From Moritella yayanosii (GTDB lineage: Bacteria; Pseudomonadota; Gammaproteobacteria; Enterobacterales; Moritellaceae), in the NCBI RefSeq assembly GCF_900465055.1, contig NZ_LS483250.1:2108001-2172000 (forward strand): a stretch of DNA of 64,000 nucleotides, read 5' to 3'. The notes under the pieces were generated by a model. It ran no database searches, was not told where the DNA came from, and saw nothing but the letters and a program-made list of their open reading frames with translations. Within the stretch, counting starts at the first letter, position 1. The number at the start of each line of letters is the position of its first letter. The position numbers and the translations under genes are program-made. This document shows positions 19,234 through 27,758 of this stretch, piece by piece.

Positions 19234-20124
19234 TTACTTAATTAATTGTTGAGTAATGTGGTCGCTAAATCGTTGCGCAGAAACAAGTCCACCAAACGTC
19301 CAAATAGCAGGCAGCTCAAACACTGCATCAGTGCGGGTAAATGCCATCGCTTGCCACAATGCCGATTGGGTTAACTGTTTTCTTTCTGCCGCTTTTAATG
19401 GACCAAAAATAAATACATTTGCTTGCTGGTGTTCTGCTAATTTTTCGATTCCAGCAGTCGTAAACCCCCACAAATTGCTTTGTTCATGCCAAGCGTTAAC
19501 CAGTCCCATATTTTCAATAGTTGCCTGCGCTAATGAACCTGCACCGTGGATCCGAACCGTTTTGTCATTAATAAACCGGATAAACATCAACGGATTCTGG
19601 TTAGCTTGCAGACGTCGAATTTTATCGCCATTCGCCTGTAATCGTTGCTGTGTTTGGGTAATTACTTGTTTGGCTTGTTGTTCTTTATCCAGTAATAGAC
19701 CGAGTTGTGTCGTGATCTGTGTTGCTGAAATAAGCGGTTTTTTGTCATTGTTGTAGACGCTATACACTAAGGTTGGGGCTATCTCACTGAGTTGTTTATA
19801 GGCAGCAGCCATGTGCTTACTAATCAGGATCACATCTGGTTGCAATTCTGTCAGCAACTCTAAGTTAGGCTCTCTGCGTGAGCCCACATCGACCACTGAA
19901 TTATTGAGTTCAGGCTCCGTCACCCAAGTTTGGTAGCCTTTAACATCCGCGATTCCCTGCGGCATAATACCAAGGCTTAATACCGTTTCGGCTAACACCC
20001 AATCTAATGCCACCACTGTCTGTGGCGTTTGTTCAAAGTGAGTCATACCAAGTTCATGCTTAATGTCTACAGCCTGAGCCGGAAAAATACATAAGCTAAT
20101 AATGAAACCAATAATTTTATTCAA
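19234..20124 (-). CDS. fhuD: FhuD-type periplasmic ferric siderophore-binding protein
   Basis: Periplasmic receptor that passes ferric hydroxamates to FhuB. The 296 aa protein starts with an 18-residue signal peptide ending AQA (cleavage before VDIKHE). A helical-backbone class III binding fold is supported by VVALDWVLAETVLSLGIMPQG, the EPNLELLTELQPDVILIS segment and the late GFTTAGIEKLAEHQ. No lipobox Cys, so it is a soluble periplasmic form as in Gram-negative FhuD. It sits between fhuC and fhuB. Confidence 0.92.
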   Translation of the reverse strand: MNKIIGFIISLCIFPAQAVDIKHELGMTHFEQTPQTVVALDWVLAETVLSLGIMPQGIADVKGYQTWVTEPELNNSVVDVGSRREPNLELLTELQPDVILISKHMAAAYKQLSEIAPTLVYSVYNNDKKPLISATQITTQLGLLLDKEQQAKQVITQTQQRLQANGDKIRRLQANQNPLMFIRFINDKTVRIHGAGSLAQATIENMGLVNAWHEQSNLWGFTTAGIEKLAEHQQANVFIFGPLKAAERKQLTQSALWQAMAFTRTDAVFELPAIWTFGGLVSAQRFSDHITQQLIK

Positions 20125-20189
20125 GGGCGTTTTCCTAGCTGTTCGTCCATGTTTATTTGCTATAAAGCAGGAGGGTTAAAGACGTGAAA

Positions 20190-20957
20190 TTATGGGATAT
20201 AACTGATCTGCTGACCCGTTTTTGGATGCGCAAATAAAGCCAATTCCATCCCGTATATTTTGTGTAATACCGCAGGAGTCATTAATTCATCAGGCGTACC
20301 TTGTGCAATTACTTTCCCTGAATGTAAAGCAATAAGGTGGTCGCTAAATTTTGCCGCCATATTGATGTCATGAAGTACCATAATGACGGTTAACCCTAAG
20401 GTTTCATTCAACTCCCGGATCAAGGTTAATAATTCATATTGGTGTGCCACATCCAGGGCCGACGTTGGTTCATCAAGCAAAATACACTGACTTTGTTGAG
20501 CCAATAACATCGCCATCCATGCTCTTTGACGTTCGCCACCAGACAAGGTAGCAACAAAGCGCTCGCTAAACGCACTTAGCCCCACTTTCTCTATCGCATC
20601 ATCCACCAGCTGATAATCTTTCTTGCTGTATCGACCAAATGCCCCTTTCCACGGATATCGACCAAAGCACACCAATTCTCGAACCGTAACGCCATCCGTG
20701 ATTGGTGGGTGTTGCGGCAAATAAGCAACATTAAGTGCAAAATCTTGATGAGATAAATGATCAACCGCTTGATCATCAAATAGAACATGACCTTGAGTCG
20801 GGGAATTCTGACGACTGAGTAATTTAATCAGCGTCGATTTACCGCAGCCATTATGACCAAGTAAGGTCGTTATTTTCCCTTTAGCAAAGACCAAATTAGT
20901 GGCGTGCAGGATCGGTTTTCCGTCAATTTCAAACGACGCATCGACAAGTTGGTACAT
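20190..20957 (-). CDS. fhuC: FhuC-type ATPase of the ferric hydroxamate importer
   Basis: ATP-binding subunit energising siderophore import. The 255 aa protein has Walker A GHNGCGKST (34-42), signature LSGGERQRA (138-146), Walker B ILLDEP (159-164) and the switch His in VLHDINMAAKF. VRELVCFGRYPWKGAFGRY is characteristic of FhuC. It is the first gene of the fhuC-fhuD-fhuB order, 65 bp before fhuD. A Fur-box-like site lies about 58-76 bp upstream of its start, so iron repression is likely. Confidence 0.94.
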   Translation of the reverse strand: MYQLVDASFEIDGKPILHATNLVFAKGKITTLLGHNGCGKSTLIKLLSRQNSPTQGHVLFDDQAVDHLSHQDFALNVAYLPQHPPITDGVTVRELVCFGRYPWKGAFGRYSKKDYQLVDDAIEKVGLSAFSERFVATLSGGERQRAWMAMLLAQQSQCILLDEPTSALDVAHQYELLTLIRELNETLGLTVIMVLHDINMAAKFSDHLIALHSGKVIAQGTPDELMTPAVLHKIYGMELALFAHPKTGQQISYIP

Positions 20958-21014
20958 AAAATAATATGAGCTATTTGTTAATGAATAATTAGCCGAACTC
21001 TAACACAAACGATG

Positions 21015-21033
21015 AGTAATGATAATCGTTTTC
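21015..21033. promoter_or_regulatory. Fur-box-like site between fhuC and the MFS remnant
   Basis: The 19-mer AGTAATGATAATCGTTTTC matches the classical Fur consensus at 15 of 19 positions by my count. It lies in the divergent promoter region of fhuC and the MFS gene, so it could silence both when iron is plentiful. Predicted only. Confidence 0.72.
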
Positions 21034-21036
21034 ATT

Positions 21037-21064
21037 GTTATTGCTATTGCTATTGCTATTTATT
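21037..21064 (+). repeat. Short hexamer tandem repeat
   Basis: Imperfect repeats of the six-base unit ATTGCT (TTGTTATTGCTATTGC and onward), about four copies, just beside the Fur-like site and 50-80 bp before the MFS remnant. Copy-number change here could alter promoter spacing. Confidence 0.7.
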
Positions 21065-21115
21065 GTTTATTACGGGTAGGCTATGCTGTACACATAATTC
21101 AGACCGGAAGTACCA

Positions 21116-21861
21116 ATGAAGCACAGCAATAAAATAGCGAGAAAAGGAGTCCAACTGTCTATTATTGGATTAATCGCCGCGTTAATGGGAATAGGACAAA
21201 ATGGATTACTCGTGTCATTACCCTTTCTGGTGACTCATTCTGTGTTCTCTCTCCCTACATGGTCAATTATCATGGCGATTGGTAGTTTTTTATTCTTACC
21301 CGCGGCGCCATTTTGGGGGCGATACAGCGATAAACATGGCTGTACCGTGGCAGGAATGGTACCTGCGATCCAGCATTGGGCAATCTTGCTGCCCCCCTCC
21401 AACAATGCAACATCAAGAACGTAAAGCAAAACCTTCAGCCGCGGTTGTTCCTAAACGTGCATTAACACCCTATTTACTTACCGGACTGCTACTTTGTTTA
21501 ACCATAGCGTTGCTGCAATACAGCTTTGCCCCACTTATTGAAAATATAACCCAGTGGCCGACCAATAAAATCAGTGACGCTATTGGGGTATTGCTCACCA
21601 TTAGCGCAGCGATCACCTTATTCACTCAAATAATCGTGATTAAACAGAAAAAATTACAACTCATCACCCTGTATCGTTTAGGCGCGATAGCAGGCTACCT
21701 ATCTATGTCGCATACGTTAGGATATGGGCTTGCCTCATTACTGGCTTATACCTCGACCTTTTCACCTGTCTATCCTATTTATATCTGTATTATCGAGTGG
21801 CATTATGGCAATTGCATTGATGCATACGCAAATAGCAAACATTAAAAAATACGCCAATTAA
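21116..21861 (+). pseudogene. MFS transporter remnant, candidate siderophore exporter
   Basis: Three frames together spell a damaged major-facilitator transporter. Segment 1 (21116 to about 21355): first two membrane helices and GRYSDKHGCT, the loop 2-3 signature. Segment 2 (about 21405-21780, another frame): RALTPYLLTGLLLCLTIALL and further helices of the second half. Segment 3 (to the TAA at 21861, third frame): SSGIMAIALMHTQ plus a hydrophilic tail. Roughly a third of a normal 400-residue protein is missing between segments 1 and 2. Being next to fhuC and a Fur site suggests an exporter of the ShiF/PvsC kind, but the subfamily is not certain. Its stop overlaps the end of the convergent reductase gene by 4 bp. 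Confidence 0.8.
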
Positions 21862-22574
21862 CGCTTGTTGTCCGGGAGGCGCGGGCAATCGGCACATAGA
21901 TTGCGGCCTGTGCATTTATAGACCAAACAACAACTGGTTCGAACCAGTTTTAGCGTGTTAGAGGTTGCGTCAACTTGTAAACCGGACAAATGCTTATCTG
22001 GCAATTCAAAAGCATCCAACCACAATTTAGCTTGTCCCAATAAATACGCATTAGATAACGTGGGCGCATATGCTTGCATTTTTATAATGCAATTAAGTAA
22101 ACCATCGGCAATTAAGTGCTTGGTAAACCCCGGTCGAATCCGTGTCCATTGCGATATCGCTTGTCGATATGACTCAAACAGCGCTGTTAATTGCAATCCG
22201 ACCACAGCGATCAGTTCGTCGTTCGAGCCAAAGATCAGCGCCGACGTATGAAACCTATACCCAGAAATGAACCCTGAATGAATAGATTGATTGATGTTTT
22301 TAATATCCGGTATTACGTTGAGCTTATACACAGAAATAAAAGCGATATAGATAGGTTGCCAGCAGAGCAGATCCCAGGTTCGCGTTAACCAATACGCGCG
22401 GCCGGCTTCTGCTGATGACAGCGACAATTGCTGGTAAAGCTGCTGGATAGTCTCACTGTTGTGACGAGAAATATGGATCCCTTCTCCGTTATCTGCAGCT
22501 AACTGCCCAGATAAGTAAGGTGTCACTTGCTTAGATGACTCAAAGAGTACTTCAAAATATTCGTTATTTTGCAT
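21858..22574 (-). CDS. FhuF-type siderophore-iron reductase
   Basis: Cytoplasmic [2Fe-2S] protein that releases iron from imported hydroxamates by reduction. The 238 aa protein ends with the diagnostic cysteine pattern Cys-Cys-x10-Cys-x2-Cys: CC at 215-216, C227 and C230, in SCCLVYKCTGRNLCADCPR. The rest is poorly conserved, as is normal for this family. It appears intact, unlike its convergent MFS neighbour. A Fur-box-like site is 62-80 bp upstream. Likely works with FhuBCD. I do not use fhuF as symbol because several reductases share this motif. Confidence 0.86.
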   Translation of the reverse strand: MQNNEYFEVLFESSKQVTPYLSGQLAADNGEGIHISRHNSETIQQLYQQLSLSSAEAGRAYWLTRTWDLLCWQPIYIAFISVYKLNVIPDIKNINQSIHSGFISGYRFHTSALIFGSNDELIAVVGLQLTALFESYRQAISQWTRIRPGFTKHLIADGLLNCIIKMQAYAPTLSNAYLLGQAKLWLDAFELPDKHLSGLQVDATSNTLKLVRTSCCLVYKCTGRNLCADCPRLPDNKR

Positions 22575-22635
22575 AAGGATGAATAAACAATATCAACTAA
22601 TCATAAATAATAAACTAGAATAATCATTTGAATAT

Positions 22636-22654
22636 GGTAATGCAAATTATTATC
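22636..22654 (-). promoter_or_regulatory. Fur-box-like site upstream of the FhuF-type reductase
   Basis: The + strand 19-mer GGTAATGCAAATTATTATC matches the Fur consensus at 15 of 19 positions by eye. It lies between the thrC stop and the reductase start, so it most likely controls the reductase. Confidence 0.65.
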
Positions 22655-22683
22655 AATTACCTGTTGTTACTTGGGCTTACCTG

Positions 22684-23973
22684 CTACGCCATCAAGAATG
22701 CACGTAATGCGGCAAAATCATTTGCCATATCAATCGATAAGTTTGGCTTGTCGGCACAATCAGCCAGTTCTTGTGGCAAGCCAATATCACGACCGAGGAT
22801 CTCTTCAACTGATTCTTTGAACTTCGCTGGGTGCGCTGTACAGAGGAATAAACCGAATTCATCTTCGCTCAGCTGTGCCGTTAAACAGTCATAGGCAATC
22901 GCACCATGGGGTTCACATAAGTAACCTTGTTCATCTAACGCAGCAACGGCTTGCTTGGTATCTTCATCCGATACGAAGTCAGAAGCGAGTTCAGATAAGT
23001 CCCAACCTTTAACACGCGCCAGTTCTTCGATACGTGGCCAGTTGCTTGGTACACTGACATCCATCGCATTAGATAGCGTTGCTTGGGTTGCTTTTGGATC
23101 CCACTCACCGCTTGCTAAATAACGCGGCACCGTATCATTGATATTCGTCGCAGCAATAAAGCGCTTAACCGGTAGACCTAATGTTTTTGCTAATAGACCT
23201 GCGGTTAGGTTACCAAAGTTACCACTTGGCACTGATACCACGGTTTGTGCACGCTGCGCTTTTGGCAGTTGTGCGAATGCTTCGAAGTAATAACAAATCT
23301 GTGCCATGAGACGGCTGATGTTAATGGAATTCGCTGAGTTAAGGCCAATAGCCTGACGCAATTCTTCATCATCAAAAGAGCGCTTCATTAATGCTTGGCA
23401 GGCATCAAAATCACCGTCAATTGCGATGGTGCGGATATTACCGCCGAGCGTACAGAACATCTGTTCTTGCAAGAAGCTGATCTTACCTTTTGGATACATC
23501 ACCACCACGTCGATATTGTCCATGCCATAGAAGGCATGCGCCACTGCGGCACCGGTATCACCCGATGTTGCCGTTAAAATAGTGATTTTGTCGCCATTGC
23601 CTTTTTTATCAAAGCTTAGACGCAACAGACACTGGGCCATAAAACGACCACCAAAATCTTTAAATGCTAATGTCGGTCCGTGGAATAACTCTAACGCGCT
23701 AATTTTGTCATTTATTTTTATCACTGGCGCAGGGAAGTTAAACGCAGTAGCAACGATGTCATGTAATTCTTGTTCGCTAAATTCATCACCAATCAGTGAT
23801 TGTAAAATAACACGGCTACGATCCACTAGGTTCATCTCTAGTAAGGCATCTATATCGTCAATCGGGTTAATTTCGCTCGGAAAGAACAGGCCTTGATTTT
23901 TACCCAACCCTTGCTTTACTGCTTGTGCAAAGCTTACCGTCTCTGCGTGATCTTTAATGCTATATAATTTCAT
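22684..23973 (-). CDS. thrC: Threonine synthase
   Basis: PLP enzyme converting O-phosphohomoserine to threonine. The 429 aa protein matches the E. coli-type class: MKLYSIKDHAETVSFAQAVKQG start, PLP-lysine motif HGPTLAFKDFGGRFMAQ near residue 107, TATSGDTGAAVAHAFYG phosphate-binding loop and SVPSGNFGNLTAGLLAK. Last gene of thrABC, 34 bp after thrB. No convincing terminator is visible downstream; the Fur site of the next gene follows within 30-50 bp. Confidence 0.97.
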   Translation of the reverse strand: MKLYSIKDHAETVSFAQAVKQGLGKNQGLFFPSEINPIDDIDALLEMNLVDRSRVILQSLIGDEFSEQELHDIVATAFNFPAPVIKINDKISALELFHGPTLAFKDFGGRFMAQCLLRLSFDKKGNGDKITILTATSGDTGAAVAHAFYGMDNIDVVVMYPKGKISFLQEQMFCTLGGNIRTIAIDGDFDACQALMKRSFDDEELRQAIGLNSANSINISRLMAQICYYFEAFAQLPKAQRAQTVVSVPSGNFGNLTAGLLAKTLGLPVKRFIAATNINDTVPRYLASGEWDPKATQATLSNAMDVSVPSNWPRIEELARVKGWDLSELASDFVSDEDTKQAVAALDEQGYLCEPHGAIAYDCLTAQLSEDEFGLFLCTAHPAKFKESVEEILGRDIGLPQELADCADKPNLSIDMANDFAALRAFLMA

Positions 23974-24007
23974 TGTTGTTCATTCCCTAAAACATTATTT
24001 GTGCTTA

Positions 24008-24967
24008 TTACAGCGTTGTACCGACGATACGTGCGCCTTGTTTATCCAGTTTACAGATGTGACAGAAACCATCACCGTTTTGGATAAAGTTAGCTTCTAA
24101 CCAGGTTTGTAATTTTTCAGCTTGGGCTAAGTCAGTCATCACGTTAAATACCGTTGGTCCAGAGCCGGAAATACCCGTGGCTAATGCACCCAACTCTTTG
24201 GCATAGTCACGCACTTCATCAAATTTTGGAATCAACTGCGCACGATACGGTTCTGCAATCACGTCTTTTAGCATTGCAGCGGCAAGATCTTGTTGTTTGC
24301 TATAACAAGCGTGGATGAACCCAGCCAAGTTGCGGCCATAAGTTAAACAATCGGCACGGCTGTATTCTGTCGGTAAAATTTCACGCGCAGCGGCTGTCGA
24401 AATACTGGTGCCCGGATAAGCCACGACCCAATACCATTCATCGAAGCAAGGTATCGACTGACTAACAACGCCGTTGGCTTCGAGCATTAATTGCAAACCA
24501 CCCCGCGCACACGGCGCCACATTATCATAATGGACACTGCCACTGAGTTGGCCTTCTAATTCCCCCATTAACAACACCATTTCATTGTCATCAAGTACGT
24601 TATTATGGAAGGCATTTAACGCTTCTAAACCAGCTACAATTGATGCAGCACTCGAGCCCAGACCACTACCAATTGGCAGGTTCTTTTCCAGTTCCATAAG
24701 CAGTGATTTAATCGTTAAACCACGTTTTTTTAATGCTTTGGCATAACTTAAATAGCAGTCATAAATAATATTTTCACGGTAATCATCCGGCAGTTTATGG
24801 GCAAAGCGACCACTGGATGCTAATGTAAACTCACCCTCGGTCGCGGCGATATAAACGCGATCGCCAACCAAGGTGCCATCAATCGGTGCTAGCGCAGCAC
24901 CCAATACATCAAACCCTACACTTACATTACCGATAGATGCCGGAGCATATGCGACAAGACTCATCAT
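24008..24967 (-). CDS. thrB: Homoserine kinase
   Basis: GHMP-family kinase phosphorylating homoserine. The 319 aa protein has [16 protein letters not shown] at the N-terminus, the ATP-binding [21 protein letters not shown] loop (near residue 95) and the C-terminal [12 protein letters not shown] motif. The ATG overlaps the thrA stop (TAATG), implying translational coupling; a second ATG follows immediately and could be the true start. Confidence 0.97.
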   Translation of the reverse strand: MMSLVAYAPASIGNVSVGFDVLGAALAPIDGTLVGDRVYIAATEGEFTLASSGRFAHKLPDDYRENIIYDCYLSYAKALKKRGLTIKSLLMELEKNLPIGSGLGSSAASIVAGLEALNAFHNNVLDDNEMVLLMGELEGQLSGSVHYDNVAPCARGGLQLMLEANGVVSQSIPCFDEWYWVVAYPGTSISTAAAREILPTEYSRADCLTYGRNLAGFIHACYSKQQDLAAAMLKDVIAEPYRAQLIPKFDEVRDYAKELGALATGISGSGPTVFNVMTDLAQAEKLQTWLEANFIQNGDGFCHICKLDKQGARIVGTTL

Positions 24968-27426
24968 TAAACCTCCAGCTTCCAGTTAAGGGTACGTAAT
25001 ACATCAGCAAATACACCTGCAGCAGTCACTTCTGAACCAGCGCCATAACCACGTAATACCATTGGGATTGGCTGATAATAACGGCTATAAAATGCCAATG
25101 CATTCTCGCCATCTTTAACTTTATTCAAGGGATCAGATTCTGGTACTGCCGCAATCGATACTTTACATTTACCGTCTTCAATCTGGCCGATATAACGTAA
25201 TACTTTCCCCTCTGCAGCAGCCGTGGCTTGCAGATCTGCAAAGTACGCATCGACTTTTGGCAGGTTAGCCATGAACTCGTCATTGGTCCCTGTTGCATCA
25301 AAATCAGCTGGTATTGCCGCTTCAACTTCAACTTGGTCTAAGGTTAACACCATGCCCGCTTCACGTGCAATAATTAACAGTTTACGCGCGATATCCATGC
25401 CGCTTAGATCTTCACGTGGATCGGGTTCCGTAAAGCCATTTTCACGCGCTTGCACTGTTGCTTGTGAGAAGCTCATACCTTCCTCTAATTTACCAAAGAT
25501 ATATGACATAGAACCCGACAAAATACCGTTGAAGCGTACCAGTTCATCACCCGCGCTTAATAGATTCTGTAGATTTTCAATCACCGGCAGACCGGCACCC
25601 ACATTAGTATCGTATAAGAAACGACGACGGGTTTTTAATGCCGTTGAACGCAGTTCGTGGTAATAATCCATGCTCATAGTATTGGCTTTTTTATTTGCCG
25701 CAACGACGTGGAAACCACGGCCAAGAAAGTCCACATACTGACTGGCAAGATTCTCATTACTGGTACAATCAACAATCACAGGATTAATGATGTGACTGTG
25801 TTTAACCAAATCTTCTAGTGTGGCTAATGAAAATTCAATATCACTGGCAGCAAGATCGTCAGCCCAATGGGTTAATGATAACCCTTCTGAGTCGAGTAAC
25901 ATTTGGCGACTGTTAGCGATACCGCACACTCGGATCACAATATGACGTTCTGCTAAAAATTCTTTTTGACGTTTAATTTGTTCGACTAATGCCGCGCCCA
26001 CACCACCACAGCCTAATAAGAATAGATCGATGTATTGTTGTTTACCAAAGAAAATATTATGTGACGCTTTAATCGCGTCATTGGCTTTGCTTTCATCAAT
26101 AACCGCAGAAATAGAACGTTCTGATGAACCTTGGGCAATAGCTACAAGATTGACCGATGCTTGTGCTAATGCCGTAAAGAAACGCGCAGCAATACCGTTG
26201 GCTTTACGCATGCCATCGCCCACCAGCGACACAATCGCTAAGCCATGACGCATTTCGATAGGCTCGAGTAATTGGTTACTTATCTCTAAAGTAAATTCGT
26301 TATTCAATGCCAGTTTGGCTTTACCTGCATCATAGCTGTGGATACAGAAACTCACGCTGTATTCTGATGATGATTGGGTGATAAGGACAATTGATACACC
26401 AGCGCGTGATACGGTCTCGAAAATACGACCAGCCATGCCCACCATACCTTTCATTCCCGGGCCAGACACGTTAATCATGGTCATGCCACTTAGCTCTGAT
26501 AATGATTTAACTTCGGCCTGAGTTTTCGATACTAAGCCACCGATCAAGGTGCCTTCACCTTCCGGGTTATTGGTATTCTTAATCAGACAAGGAATATGGT
26601 GCTGAGCTATCGGGGCAATGGTTTTTGGGTGTAATACTTTGGCGCCAAAATACGACAGTTCCATCGCTTCTGGGTAACTTAATGTTTTAAGTAATTTGGC
26701 ATCTTTTACTAAACGCGGATCACAGGCGTAAACACCATCTACGTCTGTCCATATCTCACAGCATTCAGCATACAGACACGCCGCTAATACCGCTGCAGAA
26801 TAATCAGAACCATTACGACCAAGCACCACCGTGTTGCCTTGTTCGTCACCCGCAGTGAAGCCCGGCATTAAATAAATATGATCAGCTTTAATTGGATCTT
26901 GTTCGAAACGAGCACGAGAAGCCTCAATATCCACAGTGGCTTCTAATACACTGCCCTTTCCGACTAGTTTGTCTTGCGGAACAATCACTTCAACTTTAAA
27001 ACCACGCGCTAATAACAGTTGCTCCATGCACACAATACTCAGTTTTTCACCGATACATAAAATCTTTGCTTCAATGTTTTCTGGGCATTGCGATAATAAT
27101 TTAACGCCATATAAGTATTCTCTTAATGTCGCTAACGATGTTTCCAGCTGTGTTAAGGCTAACTCCGCATTAAAATTAACGTATTGTGCTTTTAAGCCGG
27201 CAACAAGTGCTTTAAAAATACCGTCGATTTCTTCCAGTGAAGACTCGGCGTCAAGGCCACGAACCGTTTGTTGCACCGCGGCAACCAAATTGTTGGTCAC
27301 TTTTGCTGGCGCAGATAACACCAATGCTACCTGTGACTGTTCAATCTTACTCACAGAGATATCTGCCGCACAGGCAAATCGTTCAGCATTCGCTAACGAT
27401 GTACCACCAAATTTTAAAACTCGCAT
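24967..27426 (-). CDS. thrA: Bifunctional aspartokinase I / homoserine dehydrogenase I
   Basis: Catalyses the first and third steps of the threonine branch. At 819 aa it equals the E. coli fusion. Aspartokinase part (about 1-300) begins [15 protein letters not shown]; two ACT domains follow (regulation by threonine, with the [14 protein letters not shown] and [14 protein letters not shown] segments); the homoserine dehydrogenase part starts near 460 with [17 protein letters not shown] and has the [18 protein letters not shown] and [16 protein letters not shown] signatures. First structural gene after the leader and attenuator; SD AAGGA-like sequence lies close to the ATG. Confidence 0.98.
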   Translation of the reverse strand: MRVLKFGGTSLANAERFACAADISVSKIEQSQVALVLSAPAKVTNNLVAAVQQTVRGLDAESSLEEIDGIFKALVAGLKAQYVNFNAELALTQLETSLATLREYLYGVKLLSQCPENIEAKILCIGEKLSIVCMEQLLLARGFKVEVIVPQDKLVGKGSVLEATVDIEASRARFEQDPIKADHIYLMPGFTAGDEQGNTVVLGRNGSDYSAAVLAACLYAECCEIWTDVDGVYACDPRLVKDAKLLKTLSYPEAMELSYFGAKVLHPKTIAPIAQHHIPCLIKNTNNPEGEGTLIGGLVSKTQAEVKSLSELSGMTMINVSGPGMKGMVGMAGRIFETVSRAGVSIVLITQSSSEYSVSFCIHSYDAGKAKLALNNEFTLEISNQLLEPIEMRHGLAIVSLVGDGMRKANGIAARFFTALAQASVNLVAIAQGSSERSISAVIDESKANDAIKASHNIFFGKQQYIDLFLLGCGGVGAALVEQIKRQKEFLAERHIVIRVCGIANSRQMLLDSEGLSLTHWADDLAASDIEFSLATLEDLVKHSHIINPVIVDCTSNENLASQYVDFLGRGFHVVAANKKANTMSMDYYHELRSTALKTRRRFLYDTNVGAGLPVIENLQNLLSAGDELVRFNGILSGSMSYIFGKLEEGMSFSQATVQARENGFTEPDPREDLSGMDIARKLLIIAREAGMVLTLDQVEVEAAIPADFDATGTNDEFMANLPKVDAYFADLQATAAAEGKVLRYIGQIEDGKCKVSIAAVPESDPLNKVKDGENALAFYSRYYQPIPMVLRGYGAGSEVTAAGVFADVLRTLNWKLEV

Positions 27427-27445
27427 CCTTTGCTCCTTGTTGATA

Positions 27446-27480
27446 CAAAAAAGCCCGTTCCTAAATCGGTAACGGGCTCT
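27446..27480 (-). terminator. Threonine operon attenuator
   Basis: On the - strand AGCCCGTT (27478-27471) pairs with AACGGGCT (27459-27452), followed by TTTTTTG. It lies between the leader-peptide stop and thrA, in the position of the E. coli thr attenuator. Confidence 0.92.
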
Positions 27481-27508
27481 TTTATTATGTCTGTCTTAGC
27501 CCTGCGTG

Positions 27509-27577
27509 TCATCCCACCGTTATAATCACAGTGTTAATAATGGTGGTGGTAATGAACGCTAAGCAATAAGTCATCAT
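27509..27577 (-). CDS. thrL: thr operon leader peptide
   Basis: A 22-codon ORF encodes MMTYCLAFITTTIINTVIIT plus VG. Six Thr and five Ile codons, clustered at positions 9-20, are exactly what ribosome-stalling control by charged Thr- and Ile-tRNA needs. It is followed by the attenuator and thrA. Either of two adjacent ATGs could start it; the ribosome site is weak. Sequence differs from E. coli ThrL, but composition and position are decisive. Confidence 0.92.
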   Translation of the reverse strand: MMTYCLAFITTTIINTVIITVG

Positions 27578-27758
27578 AATATTTAATCAATCTGTTAATA
27601 ATTTCAATACCTATAGCAATAGCAAAAAATGAGAGCCGAATCAAGTTTAAAATAGATTTAGTTGTTTTACTCGATATCGATAAAAGGAGGTAAATATGTT
27701 AAAGTAATATTAAAAGTTTGCGATATTTAGATATGTCTTAAGTCCAAGGATTGGTGGT

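Noticed and set aside
21037-21064. Possible CRISPR or satellite array
   Set aside because: Only a short hexamer tandem repeat without spacers; listed as a simple repeat.
25223-25663. Antisense open frames within thrA, including one of 146 codons
   Set aside because: Opposite-strand shadows of thrA codon usage; no ribosome site or motif.
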